Source: Solobacterium sp.
GTDB lineage: Bacteria; Bacillota_I; Bacilli_A; Erysipelotrichales; Erysipelotrichaceae
Direction: 5' to 3'
Length of the DNA stretch: 64,000 bases
Assembly (NCBI GenBank): GCA_017432325.1
Contig: JAFRJJ010000085.1
Span: 1 to 64,000 of the forward strand
Position 1 is the stretch's first letter, and each line of letters opens with the position of its first letter. The position numbers and the translations under genes are program-made. The notes beneath the pieces were generated by a model. It was given only the letters and a program-made list of their open reading frames with translations, was not told the origin of the DNA and did no database searches. Below are positions 18,618-28,428 of the stretch, piece after piece.

Positions 18618-20561
18618 ATGGAGTTGTTTCGCAGACAGGTCATAATTTTGGTAACGCTGTTCAATGCCAGAGAACCGGTAAGCGGTGTGGTACTTTCTCA
18701 GAAAAGCGGACTCAGCCTGAATACGCTGAAAAAGGAGATCGATGATCTGAACCATAACTGCAGCGGTTTTGGTTTTGAAATACTTTCCAAAACAGGCAGC
18801 GGATACGAGATCAGCATTACAGACAGAAGCAAGTTCTTTCCGTACCGCAGACAGATCCAGTCCCGGTTCTACCGGAACCTGTTTTTCCGTGATTCACAGA
18901 CAGACAGGGTACATTTTATCATCCGGCATATGCTGTCAAATGACAGCCTGTTTGTAGATGATATCGCGGATGAGTGCTTCTGCTCTGTCTCAACGATCAA
19001 CCGCGACATGCGGGCAGTCAAGACACGTCTGGAACGAAAAGGTCTGAAGATCGTCAATCATACAAATCGCGGCATGAAACTGGAAGGCAGCGAATGGAAC
19101 CTGAGGCTTGCTTTTGTGGATGAATATCATATCTATCAGGACTTTGAGAGCGCCTATCATTTCCAGGAAGATTCGTTTGAACGCCTGATGCTGGAAGGAA
19201 CGGCAGCCAGGTCAAATATTGAAAAGTCGGTAAGGTCTGTCCTGCAGCAGTTCCATTATCCGCTGTCTTACAATTCCATCAGAGATTTTAATAATCTGAT
19301 GGTGCTGACGATCACCCGGCAGAAGTTTCTGGACAGTCTGCTCATCGATCAGGAAAAGTTTGAAAAACTGGATGCCGCATTGGAACAGGAGATCATCCGT
19401 CAGATTCTTGCGAAGATCAGGACGGTCCAGCAGGTCTCGCTGTCAGTATGTGAAATTGCTTCACTGGCATCCTATATGAAGGCAAGCAGGATCCTGACAC
19501 ATGCCAGACTGGATCATGAAGATGAAAAAGAAGAAGCACTGGCATATGCCGATGGTTTCCTGAAGGAACTGGAAGCCGCTATGGACCTGGAAGATATCGA
19601 TACAAAAGGACTCAGGCTGGATCTGGCGTGCAATCTGCTGATGCTGAAGAGAAAAGGTATCCTGAACATGCATACATCGTATTCTGATGTTGCGAACTTC
19701 CGCCGGGACGGACTGATATCATTGGATTACTGTACGCTTCTGTATCAATGGATCAGGGAGAACACGGATATTATCTGTGATGAACGGGATATCCTGAGTG
19801 TATATTATGTGTTCTCGTATTTCTCAAAAACCAGGGATATCTATTTCCGCAAACGGGTACTTGTCGTTTCAAGATACGGCATGTATTCATCACGCGCACT
19901 GGCGTACCAGCTGACGCGTATGAATAAATCCGGTGAAACGATCGAATGGATCCCCTGTGAGTATCTCAATATCAGGAATTTTGATCTTGGTGAGATCGAC
20001 TGCATCGCAACAGATATTGAAGGTCTGCAGCAGGAGTTCCCCGATAAGCTCGTTGTCGGCGTTCATTATTTCAGAACAACTGAGCAGATCAATGAAGTTA
20101 CCAGAAGGATCAACATGCCGAGAGAAAAATTCCGCTCTGAGATCTTCACGCCTGATGATGTTATCTATGCGGACAAGATCAGAAATATGGCGTCGATCGA
20201 AGATCTGATCCGGGAAGAGATACTGCTTCCTGAAGAGGACGCGGACCTGTTCATCAAAGAAATGCAGAACCATTATCACGTCTATACACCATTCCGTCAG
20301 AATCAGCTGATGATCCTGAATACGGGAAGAGATGTGATCGGCCGGGATTTCCTGAAGGTGGTCATCATGAAAAGGCCATATAAGGAAAATGATCAGCTGA
20401 TCTCTGCCATCATCATATACAACGTTGCCGGCAGAAGGCTGGAACGCACTTCTTATATCGGTGAAAGGATCGCAAGGATACTGCATGCGAACGGCCTGGC
20501 GTTTACCATGGACCGGATGCAGGATTATGAACTGCTTTGCAGGCTGATGTACGAATCATAA
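18618..20561 (+). CDS. BglG/LicR-type PTS-controlled transcription regulator
   Basis: Protein of 647 residues with the layout of multidomain PTS regulators: N-terminal winged-helix (VSGVVLSQKSGLSLNTLKKEIDDL), a second Mga-type helix-turn-helix (FVDDIADECFCSVSTINRDM), two PRD-like helical domains (about 170-390), and a IIB-like domain from about 414. The IIB strand reads VLVVSRYGMYSSRALAYQL, so the usual phosphorylatable Cys is Ser; phosphocontrol through this domain is unlikely. The C-terminal ~110 residues may be a IIA-like domain. The start at 18618 has GGAGG 6 bases upstream. Target genes are unknown; no PTS operon is adjacent, and the nearest candidates are the GH1 genes. Confidence 0.75.
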   Translation: MELFRRQVIILVTLFNAREPVSGVVLSQKSGLSLNTLKKEIDDLNHNCSGFGFEILSKTGSGYEISITDRSKFFPYRRQIQSRFYRNLFFRDSQTDRVHFIIRHMLSNDSLFVDDIADECFCSVSTINRDMRAVKTRLERKGLKIVNHTNRGMKLEGSEWNLRLAFVDEYHIYQDFESAYHFQEDSFERLMLEGTAARSNIEKSVRSVLQQFHYPLSYNSIRDFNNLMVLTITRQKFLDSLLIDQEKFEKLDAALEQEIIRQILAKIRTVQQVSLSVCEIASLASYMKASRILTHARLDHEDEKEEALAYADGFLKELEAAMDLEDIDTKGLRLDLACNLLMLKRKGILNMHTSYSDVANFRRDGLISLDYCTLLYQWIRENTDIICDERDILSVYYVFSYFSKTRDIYFRKRVLVVSRYGMYSSRALAYQLTRMNKSGETIEWIPCEYLNIRNFDLGEIDCIATDIEGLQQEFPDKLVVGVHYFRTTEQINEVTRRINMPREKFRSEIFTPDDVIYADKIRNMASIEDLIREEILLPEEDADLFIKEMQNHYHVYTPFRQNQLMILNTGRDVIGRDFLKVVIMKRPYKENDQLISAIIIYNVAGRRLERTSYIGERIARILHANGLAFTMDRMQDYELLCRLMYES

Positions 20562-20566
20562 ACAAC

Positions 20567-20590
20567 AAATGCCGGAAATGTCCGGCATTT
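20567..20590. terminator. Terminator between regulator gene and addA
   Basis: AAATGCCGGA-AATG-TCCGGCATTT, a perfect 10-base stem serving both convergent genes. Confidence 0.8.
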
Positions 20591-20595
20591 ACTGT

Positions 20596-23500
20596 TTATC
20601 GGGATTTAGGTATTTCAACAGCAGAGTCATTCTGCAGACTCCAGATAAAAGCCTTTACCGTATGACCGGGATAGATCTGCTCCAATGCGCTGCGGTATGC
20701 GTTCAGCTGTGCGCTGTATCTGGACACAAGAATATTCATGCCTGTGTGGTCTGTCTTGAAGTCGATCAGCAGGACCTCTGTTTCGTTCAAGCCATAAAAG
20801 TCGATCACACCGTGCATCCTGATCGTCTCATTTTCAATGTAGAAGGGATACTCCTTGTAGATATCCATGGACAGAGCTTTTCGATAGAGTTCCGAGTCTG
20901 AGAAAGCAAGAATGTGACTGATGTCTTCCTGTGTGAGTCCTTCCGGATCGATGTCTTCTGCTGTCCATGGTCTGTTTGGCAGACCGGAAATGATTTCATG
21001 TACTCTCGTACCAAAGGCAATATTATTCCTGCGCCGGCTCATTTCCAGATCGGGCAGGGAAGTAAACTCTGTCTGGCTTGGTGTCATGACAGGCGCGAAG
21101 AAACCTGCTTTTCCTTTGAAATGAGGCAGCTCGGAAACATAATCACTGTATCTCTGTACAGGCTGGGATACATTTTCCGCATCCAGGTGTTCGATCCGGA
21201 ACAGACCGGAGATATCTTGCAGCGCACTCATGATCAGTCCGCTCATTCCTTTTCTGGCGGCCAGTACCGGGAGCGTCATCTGTTCTCTGTATTCCTGCTC
21301 TTTTTTGACCGCGTCCACAATGACCAGCTGTTTTTCGGCACGGGTCAGCGCGACGTACAGCAGACGGGAATATTCCTCAATGTCTTCAAGATTGTTTTTA
21401 TGCGCTGCGGCGATCCTTGCGATGGAAGGCCGTTTGACACGCCAGGGCATATCATAGTGATCGATACTCAGATACAGGTCATCATCAGCGAGGAGCGCTG
21501 ATGAACCATCCGAGAATTTTGCCTGTTCGGTACTCCAGAGGAATACGACAGGATACTGCAGTCCTTTGGACTGGTGGATCGTGGTAACAGTTACGACCTG
21601 ATCATCTTTGCCTCTTGATACTGCATCACTGCTTTTTTCATCCGTTCCTGCCTGCATCCGTTCAAGCAGATCATATACGGTTCCCTGATTTTGTTCCAGA
21701 ATGACCGCTGTTTCAAAGAGGAAGTCAAAATTGGCTTTTTCTTTCGCAGGCAGAGTGTCGTAGAAATGATGCCTCAGGGCGATCTGTGTCAGGAAGGCTG
21801 TAATCCCATAAGTACACGCGATCGACCACAGTTCATCCATTTCATCCAGGATACCGGGATACAGATCTGTCATTCCTCTCAGCATGTCTTTATATCCTGT
21901 CTTCAGGCGTGCAAGATCGGTGTCATCCAGTCCGCAGAAGGAGGAGGTCAGTACAGCCAGTCCGGCTGTCATATTGGTACGGTCCTGCATCCATTCCAGC
22001 ATACTGCGTATCGTAGAGCAGAGAATGGAATTGTAGAAACCTTCCCGTGCATCGATGTCATATGGAATGCTGAAACGGTCGAACACACTGCGCAGAACAG
22101 GTTTGTCATGATGGCTCCTGACAAGGACGGCAAAGTCTTTCCAGTTTCTTCCTTCCTCCTCAGTCATCCGTTTCATTTCACCTGCGATCCACATGGCTTT
22201 CAGTTCTTTTTTCTGCGGTGATTCTTCCTCTGCCGCATCTTCCTGATCGTTGATCAGAACAAAGCGTACAGGGATCCCGTCAGCAGCTTTCTGTTTTTCG
22301 GTACCGATACTGACAGTATCACGTTCCAGATAGCTGTCCTGGCAGCCCTCTGTGTTCATGAGTTTTCTGAACAGCGTATTGCAGTAGTTTACGATCGTGT
22401 CCGTAGAACGATAGTTATGTTCCAGCGTGATCTGCAGCGTGTCCGGATCATTCATGAGGGACCGCATCAGTGAAGGCTTTGCCTGGCGGAAACGATATAT
22501 GGACTGTTTGACATCACCGACACGGAAGATCGTTCCGGGGACAGCAAGCAGCTTGATGATCTCGTTCTGCAGAACGGAAGTATCCTGGAATTCATCGACC
22601 ATGACTTCCTTCAGACGTGAACGGTAAAGCTTTGATACCGCCTGATCATTTGCATTCAGGATATCCAGCGCGTAGCGTTCCATGTCACTGAAGTCCATAC
22701 ACGCATCCTGCTGTTTCGCTTCCATAAACTGTCTGCGGGTGAGCGATGCGAGATCACAGAGCGCATTGATGAAATCACTTGACCGATTGTGATCACTGAT
22801 CAGGATGGATGAATCAAACAGATAACCGCTGAGCTTGTCGCATGCTTTGTAAAACGCATCACGAGCATTTTTGTAGGGGATGTTTTTGGTGTCTGCAGGA
22901 GTCACTGCATACATTTCCCCGAATGTACAGAAGCTCTGGCGGAACATATCATAATTTCTGCTTTCAAGATACTGTCTGCAGTTTCTGAGCTGGTTTCCGG
23001 TATTTGCAAGGTCATCGATCTTTTTCATCACCTTGTCACTGTCCGGAGCGTATTTCAGCATGTCCCCGTAGTGGAACAGGATCGTATCCAGCATCAGCTG
23101 ATAAGACGCATAAAAGTATTTCTGCATGTCATCCGGAAGCTGGCTGAGACGTTTGACAGGTGCCGCATATTCACGGGCATTGGCGATCCATTGTTCCGGA
23201 TCAAAACTGTTTTCCGCATGTTTGATGATCGTATTGATCATGTCCTGGAGTGTTTCATAATCTTCACTGCGCGGTGAGAACATTTCTGCCAGGGAAATGA
23301 TCATGTCATGATGTTCTTCATCATAGATCTGAAGTGCCCGGAAGAAGGCGTCCTTCTGGTATTTCCTGACCGAAGCGTCATCCATGACCTGGGCTGCAGT
23401 GGCGGGATCGAGCCCGATCACGCTGCAGTATTTCTGTATGATGGTCAGGCAGAACGCGTCAATGGTCGTAATGTCCGCACTGTCCAGCAGGATCATCTGT

Positions 23501-23766
23501 TTCCGGATCCACTCAGCCTGTTCCGGATCACCGGCGGATGCCAGGCGTTCCTGCATGGTTTTGGCAGCACGGTTTTTCATTTCCGCAGCCGCAGCCGCAG
23601 TAAAAGTAACTGCCAGGATTTCATCCATACTGACATGGTCTTCCAGACAGCGCTTGATCAGACGCTCAACAAGGACACGTGTTTTGCCGGCACCGGCAGA
23701 CGCAGAGACGAGAATGTTCTGTCCGGTACTGCGTACTGCTTTTTCCTGATAAACATCCATGTTCAT
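20596..23766 (-). CDS. addA: ATP-dependent helicase/nuclease subunit A
   Basis: AddA of the AddAB (RexAB) complex, 1056 residues. It is an SF1 helicase and nuclease that processes double-strand breaks for RecA loading, the Bacillota counterpart of RecBCD. Walker A is SASAGAGKTRV (residues 21-31), the DExx box VDEFQDTS (near 392), and TTIHQSKGLQYPVVF a late helicase motif. The C-terminal RecB-type nuclease shows LLIDFKTDH near 1002. It is shorter than Bacillus AddA (~1230) but all motifs are present. Its start overlaps the addB stop by 4 bases. Confidence 0.95.
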   Translation of the reverse strand: MNMDVYQEKAVRSTGQNILVSASAGAGKTRVLVERLIKRCLEDHVSMDEILAVTFTAAAAAEMKNRAAKTMQERLASAGDPEQAEWIRKQMILLDSADITTIDAFCLTIIQKYCSVIGLDPATAAQVMDDASVRKYQKDAFFRALQIYDEEHHDMIISLAEMFSPRSEDYETLQDMINTIIKHAENSFDPEQWIANAREYAAPVKRLSQLPDDMQKYFYASYQLMLDTILFHYGDMLKYAPDSDKVMKKIDDLANTGNQLRNCRQYLESRNYDMFRQSFCTFGEMYAVTPADTKNIPYKNARDAFYKACDKLSGYLFDSSILISDHNRSSDFINALCDLASLTRRQFMEAKQQDACMDFSDMERYALDILNANDQAVSKLYRSRLKEVMVDEFQDTSVLQNEIIKLLAVPGTIFRVGDVKQSIYRFRQAKPSLMRSLMNDPDTLQITLEHNYRSTDTIVNYCNTLFRKLMNTEGCQDSYLERDTVSIGTEKQKAADGIPVRFVLINDQEDAAEEESPQKKELKAMWIAGEMKRMTEEEGRNWKDFAVLVRSHHDKPVLRSVFDRFSIPYDIDAREGFYNSILCSTIRSMLEWMQDRTNMTAGLAVLTSSFCGLDDTDLARLKTGYKDMLRGMTDLYPGILDEMDELWSIACTYGITAFLTQIALRHHFYDTLPAKEKANFDFLFETAVILEQNQGTVYDLLERMQAGTDEKSSDAVSRGKDDQVVTVTTIHQSKGLQYPVVFLWSTEQAKFSDGSSALLADDDLYLSIDHYDMPWRVKRPSIARIAAAHKNNLEDIEEYSRLLYVALTRAEKQLVIVDAVKKEQEYREQMTLPVLAARKGMSGLIMSALQDISGLFRIEHLDAENVSQPVQRYSDYVSELPHFKGKAGFFAPVMTPSQTEFTSLPDLEMSRRRNNIAFGTRVHEIISGLPNRPWTAEDIDPEGLTQEDISHILAFSDSELYRKALSMDIYKEYPFYIENETIRMHGVIDFYGLNETEVLLIDFKTDHTGMNILVSRYSAQLNAYRSALEQIYPGHTVKAFIWSLQNDSAVEIPKSR

Positions 23767-26366
23767 GACGCATCCCCCTTTCCGGCCTTCAGTTTGTCAT
23801 CTGCCATTACGACAGGAGAAGCCTTGCGGGTTCCGTTTGTGTTGCGGCATACAGCAGCGTTCAGACAGAACATACATGCATTGTCCAAAGGATCGACCTG
23901 TATTTCTCCTGCCAGCAGGTGTGTGCGGAAGTATTCATACAGTTCTTTGAAGCATTGTCTGACTTTCTCAAGGTCATACGAAGGCATGCTGAAATACTGT
24001 CTGAAGTTCTCATCTGATTCATCGTTTGCAAACGACCATCCGCTGAATCTGCGTTCAGCGTCAGACAGATCCTTCAGATATGTTTCATCTGTGAGATCTT
24101 CCTCCGGAACGATCCCTTTTGTCTTGAAGGAAGCGGCTTTTTCCGACGCAGCCTTAGACTGCATGGAGAAATAACATGCGCCTGAAGGGGTCTTTCCGAA
24201 TATCTGTTCAGCAGCGAACACATAGGAAAGCAGCTGCAGCTGGACACCTGCCTTTACGCTTGTCTCGGACAGTTTATGTACGGAGGATTTGTAGTCAATG
24301 ATACGGAAGAAATCACCGGATGTATCGATCCGGTCAATGATGCCGTTCAGCCGGATACCGTCGACAATGTCAAACCGGAACTTCTTTTCCTGATCGAAAG
24401 GTCTGTAGATCGTATTCTTTTCTGCTTCAGTCAGGAACATCAGCGACCTCAGCAGCCCTTTGCACATCCGTTCCATGGTCAGATCGATCTGCCATGTATC
24501 ATGCGGGTTCATGACTTTCAGGTCATCGAACCAGGGCTTCAGAAATGCATGGATCTCCTGTTCCGTTATGGAAGCATAATCTTTCCCGTAAGTATTTACC
24601 ATTTTCTCCATGAACGCATGCTGGATCGTTCCGATCGTTGCGCTGTCCAGTGAAGGCGTATCAAATTTACGGACAGAAAGACCGGATTCGATAAAGTAGG
24701 AATACGGACACTGATACCAGCGTTCAAATCTGCTGATCGAACCATGGATCTTTCCGTCATCCTTCAGGAATAATTCCTTCGCAGTATCTTCATCCAGGAC
24801 ATGCTGAGGAGTACGGGCCGGTTTCAGAGAGTCCGGTTTCCATGGAACGCCTGAATTCCCGAGTCTGTTTGTGACCTCAAACGCGGGTTCGATATTTCTT
24901 CCCTGGTAGTCATTTGTAGCATAGGACCAGATCAGCGTTCTGCCGCTGCTGCGGATCCAGGAGAGCTGTTTCATATAGCTTTCATGGCGCTCTTCCAGAG
25001 AAGGAAAAGCAGGGATCTTGGCTGTATAGATCTCGTCAAAAAGTCCTTTTCTGACAGGGATCCCGGGATAGCTTCTTGCCGTACATCCAAGAATATACGC
25101 GGTTTCTTTCGCGTCCACGGGATGCGTCAGATCGGTCACCGTGCAGAAATCGGTTGTAAGTGTATCGGTACTGACCTGAATATTGTTGATCATGCTGAGA
25201 ACAAGATCAGCATCTTCTTCACTGTGGACATATCCGAGCGCCTGCGAAAGGATCGTTCTGATCGCGGTGCCGGCCTTGAGCTGGGCACTGTCGGTCATCC
25301 TGGGATGTACCTGCAGCAGCCGGTATGCGTTTTTCAATGCCGAAGCAGGATCTTCAGAACTGAGAAGCACTTCGGTCTCATCTTTGACTGACTCCAGATG
25401 TTCGGCGAGACTGCGGCACAGATCTCTTGTTTTTTTCGCTTCCTGTTCGAAGTCTTCATGTCTGATCTGCTGATACATATCCGGATCAATGGATATGCCG
25501 GACAGGATCCTCTGCGCAAAGGGGATCAGTTCGCTTCCGGCTGTCTTTGAGAAGCCGCCCGTTCTCATGATCCGGATCAGAGTATCGGCATCTTTGTGAA
25601 GAGCGAACTCTGCCAGTGAGATGTATATGAGAACCGCCTGGGGATATGCGTGTTCTTCGACCGGGCAGAACGGGATACCGTATCTTTCGAAAACCTGTTC
25701 CAGTACTGGGAGCTGTGCCTGCGGATCTGTCAGGATGATATTGCATGGTTTTTCATTTCTGCAGATCTCCTGGGCGGCAGCTTCAATTTCCTGCCGTGTG
25801 CTCAGCGCATAACGCATTTGTTCTGTTTCCGCCGGGACAGCAGCACTGATAACTGCCGTATTTCCGGTCCCGGAAATGACTTTATCGAGAAAACGTCTGC
25901 GGAAGATGTCTGTTTCAAACAATATGGAGAAAACCGGTTTTTTTTCTATGGCTTTTCGGAGCAGTTCATCATAATTCCGGTAAACATACAGCTCTTCCAG
26001 AGGCATACGGAGTGCTTCGCCAAGGATCAGAGCAAGTTCCTGTTCGCTTTGCGTATCACGGGGAAACATTTCTTCTGTGATCCCGAATAAGGCGCACTCC
26101 CTGGCAAAAGAAAGGATCTCGCTGATGAAAGCGGGATATTTCAGCATATCCCTGTAAACTGTCAGGCTGCCTGCGATGTCTTTCAGGCGCTGCGCGAACA
26201 TCATCATCGAAGCATATTTATCTTCTTCCGCGTCACTGTGCAGAAGTGCACCCGGGCTGAGCAGTTCTGTTCCGGTGAGGGAAGCAGAACGACTGTCCGC
26301 AGAAAGGGTATGGTAGATACGCTCTTTTTGATATTCTCCGCAAATGATCGTTCTTTTATTGTTCAT
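23763..26366 (-). CDS. addB: ATP-dependent helicase/nuclease subunit B
   Basis: AddB/RexB partner of AddA, about 867 residues. The nuclease motif RIIDYKSS is near residue 689. The four Cys of the iron-sulphur staple are seen: one in WYQCPYSYF (near 551) and three in ACMFCLNAAVC near the C-terminus. The N-terminus lacks a Walker A motif (IICGEYQKERIYHTL), as in RexB-type subunits, and the protein is ~200-300 residues shorter than B. subtilis AddB. The start at 26366 is a best guess; ATGs at 26384 and 26390 are in frame and no site has a strong ribosome motif. Confidence 0.9.
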   Translation of the reverse strand: MNNKRTIICGEYQKERIYHTLSADSRSASLTGTELLSPGALLHSDAEEDKYASMMMFAQRLKDIAGSLTVYRDMLKYPAFISEILSFARECALFGITEEMFPRDTQSEQELALILGEALRMPLEELYVYRNYDELLRKAIEKKPVFSILFETDIFRRRFLDKVISGTGNTAVISAAVPAETEQMRYALSTRQEIEAAAQEICRNEKPCNIILTDPQAQLPVLEQVFERYGIPFCPVEEHAYPQAVLIYISLAEFALHKDADTLIRIMRTGGFSKTAGSELIPFAQRILSGISIDPDMYQQIRHEDFEQEAKKTRDLCRSLAEHLESVKDETEVLLSSEDPASALKNAYRLLQVHPRMTDSAQLKAGTAIRTILSQALGYVHSEEDADLVLSMINNIQVSTDTLTTDFCTVTDLTHPVDAKETAYILGCTARSYPGIPVRKGLFDEIYTAKIPAFPSLEERHESYMKQLSWIRSSGRTLIWSYATNDYQGRNIEPAFEVTNRLGNSGVPWKPDSLKPARTPQHVLDEDTAKELFLKDDGKIHGSISRFERWYQCPYSYFIESGLSVRKFDTPSLDSATIGTIQHAFMEKMVNTYGKDYASITEQEIHAFLKPWFDDLKVMNPHDTWQIDLTMERMCKGLLRSLMFLTEAEKNTIYRPFDQEKKFRFDIVDGIRLNGIIDRIDTSGDFFRIIDYKSSVHKLSETSVKAGVQLQLLSYVFAAEQIFGKTPSGACYFSMQSKAASEKAASFKTKGIVPEEDLTDETYLKDLSDAERRFSGWSFANDESDENFRQYFSMPSYDLEKVRQCFKELYEYFRTHLLAGEIQVDPLDNACMFCLNAAVCRNTNGTRKASPVVMADDKLKAGKGDAS

Positions 26367-26541
26367 ATGTCTGATTTTACCATACATGTACATTTCCGAC
26401 TTTATTAACAGCAAAATGAAAAATGTAAGTGTACTAGTCATGTAATGTCTGCTGATAAAGTGAAAAAGACGATTTTGCTTGTGTTTTTCATGCTTTACAA
26501 ATATGATTTATATGATCTTAAGAATCAGCGGAGGGGTAGTA

Positions 26542-27378
26542 ATGGCAATCAGTAGTATTCTCGATCAGCAGCTTGACCAGCGCAGAAATGGTGAAGACTG
26601 CAGCTTCAACGGTTACTTAGAGGATTATCTGAATTTGACAGATGATCTGGATGAAGTGCTGAGAGAATCTTTCACAGAGATTCTTGCAAAAGACGAAAAC
26701 GTCAAGATCTGTGTGAACCTGAAGGCGGAAGTCAACAGAAATGCGATCTCCAATCAGATTATTCGTTACAAGGATATTTTTAAACTGGCTGGAAAGCCCA
26801 TTGAATATCCGTACATTTTGTATGTTGCGGGTGATACGGAAGATCGCGCTTTATTGGTTGTTCCGTATTCAAAATACAGCTTCATTTATGCAAAAGGATA
26901 TTATTACTGCATGACAGAACCGGGAAGTCCTTTCATTGACTGCAAAAATGAGATCGTTGCAGTCACAAGTGACAAGGCTTCCAGAATCACGGATGCATAC
27001 AGCAAACTGTTCACAATGAAGGCAGGCGCACTGCAGAGATCCATCGACAGGGATTATTTCAAAAACTATGACGAGCTCAAGGCTCTGGCTGTGGAAGCAG
27101 CCAACAAGCAGAAGGAAGAAGCTCCTGCAGTTCTGACTGCACTGGAAGACAGGACAGCTCAGATCTACAGATATGTGATCAACTGGTTCCTTCTGAAAAA
27201 AGTCCTCTATGTACAGTACATGGTCAACAAAAACATCCTGAATACTGTCCATGAAGGCAACATCAAGAAACAGAGAAATCAGGCAAAAACAAATGCTGAC
27301 GAGATCGGATTCCTTAGTTTCAGCGAGATGTGGAGATTGACCGCACCTGCAGAAGAGGAACCCGAACAGGAAAGTTAA
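26542..27378 (+). CDS. Conserved-type protein of unknown function next to XpaC/AAA+ genes
   Basis: I do not recognise this 278-residue protein. It is acidic and soluble. It opens with a polar helical region (DQQLDQRRNGEDCSFNGYLEDY), followed by a mixed alpha/beta domain (about 60-160) containing YILYVAGDTEDRALLVVPYSKYSFIYAKGYYYC. A helical C-terminal part follows with an aromatic stretch (YRYVINWFLLKKVLYVQYMV), which may pack on a membrane or partner. The start is fixed by GGAGGGG 5 bases upstream. A strong terminator separates it from the two genes downstream, but gap and orientation suggest a related role. Confidence 0.6.
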   Translation: MAISSILDQQLDQRRNGEDCSFNGYLEDYLNLTDDLDEVLRESFTEILAKDENVKICVNLKAEVNRNAISNQIIRYKDIFKLAGKPIEYPYILYVAGDTEDRALLVVPYSKYSFIYAKGYYYCMTEPGSPFIDCKNEIVAVTSDKASRITDAYSKLFTMKAGALQRSIDRDYFKNYDELKALAVEAANKQKEEAPAVLTALEDRTAQIYRYVINWFLLKKVLYVQYMVNKNILNTVHEGNIKKQRNQAKTNADEIGFLSFSEMWRLTAPAEEEPEQES

Positions 27379-27400
27379 TAAATCTGAACAGATGAATGAT

Positions 27401-27427
27401 CAAAGGCCTGCATATTGCAGGCCTTTG
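27401..27427 (+). terminator. Strong hairpin between 26542 gene and XpaC-like gene
   Basis: CAAAGGCCTGCA-TAT-TGCAGGCCTTTG, a perfect 12-base stem with few T residues after it. A TATAAT box at 27433-27438 follows, so the downstream pair has its own promoter. Confidence 0.65.
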
Positions 27428-27460
27428 CATGATATAATCATACAGGCAGGAGGGTGAAGA

Positions 27461-28426
27461 ATGAGATACAGAAGATCAGGTGGAAATTTCTGGATTTTTT
27501 TCCTTTTATTTATATTCTTTGCCTCGGATGGAGTGCTTCCTTTGGTATTCATTACGGCAGCTCTTGCTTTCTTCATGATGAAAGCTGTAGGTGCCGGTAG
27601 AGAAAAAGAAGAACAGAGTTATACATACAGTCATGCGAGACCGGCAAGGAATGAATCTCACACCAGTGAAGAACTAGCTCAGGTTTACGAATATCTGCGC
27701 AGGCATTTTTCCAAAAAGAGAATCCTGGACATGCCTAATAACATTGATCTGGTGCTCAGAACCAAGTCTTATAAGACGCTCAGCAACCTGGACGTCTACC
27801 GCAACGGCAGACGTGTCGGTACGCTGAGTGAGTTCCGGAGACGCTACAGCGATATGTATGACCAGATCCTGGATACGCTTGTTTCCATGGCTGCGGCAAA
27901 CACAGTGGCACAGGAAGTTGTTGATGCAGAAGTGGTCAATAAGAAGGAAGAGGTCAAACCGGTACAGGAAGTCAAGAAAGAAGATACGAAACCGGGTGCG
28001 GATTATTATATTCAGGTGATCAGTGATCTGAATGATGATATTCCGGATGACGAGATCTCGACAAGCCTTTATGAAACGACGACTCTGCTGAAACAGATCA
28101 AGTATTTTGAAGAGAAATTCCCGGACAGCCATAACAAACTGGATAAGCTGTATACGCATTATCTGCCGATCCTTACAAGGATCCTGAAGCAGTATACGCT
28201 GCTGCAGGTCGCCAAGACTGATCCCAGCTATGAGTCGACCTATGCGGATCTGAAGAAGACGATCAACCTGATCAATCAGGCTATGCAGACGATCATATCC
28301 AGCATGACTGACAACGACTTTATTAATCTTTCTGCAGATATGTCGACTCTGGAAGCTGTGCTTCAGAAAGACGGTCTGACCGGAGACAGTGATATCAGCC
28401 AGATGATGAGTGGGAAGAGGTGGTAA
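27461..28426 (+). CDS. XpaC-like membrane protein (5-bromo-4-chloroindolyl phosphate hydrolysis family)
   Basis: Protein of 321 residues. Two hydrophobic segments near the N-terminus (about 10-22 and 26-42) form a membrane hairpin. Next is a ~90-residue cytoplasmic domain (VYEYLRRHFSKKRILDMP...), a Lys/Glu/Val-rich linker (about 150-180) and a helical C-terminal domain with FPDSHNKLDKLYTHYLPILTRILKQYTLL. That last stretch matches XpaC-like proteins, which usually sit beside TelA-type toxic-anion proteins; here the partner is an AAA+ ATPase. The family name reflects an old phenotype, not a known reaction. AGGAGGG precedes the ATG. Confidence 0.6.
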   Translation: MRYRRSGGNFWIFFLLFIFFASDGVLPLVFITAALAFFMMKAVGAGREKEEQSYTYSHARPARNESHTSEELAQVYEYLRRHFSKKRILDMPNNIDLVLRTKSYKTLSNLDVYRNGRRVGTLSEFRRRYSDMYDQILDTLVSMAAANTVAQEVVDAEVVNKKEEVKPVQEVKKEDTKPGADYYIQVISDLNDDIPDDEISTSLYETTTLLKQIKYFEEKFPDSHNKLDKLYTHYLPILTRILKQYTLLQVAKTDPSYESTYADLKKTINLINQAMQTIISSMTDNDFINLSADMSTLEAVLQKDGLTGDSDISQMMSGKRW

Positions 28427-28428
28427 CC

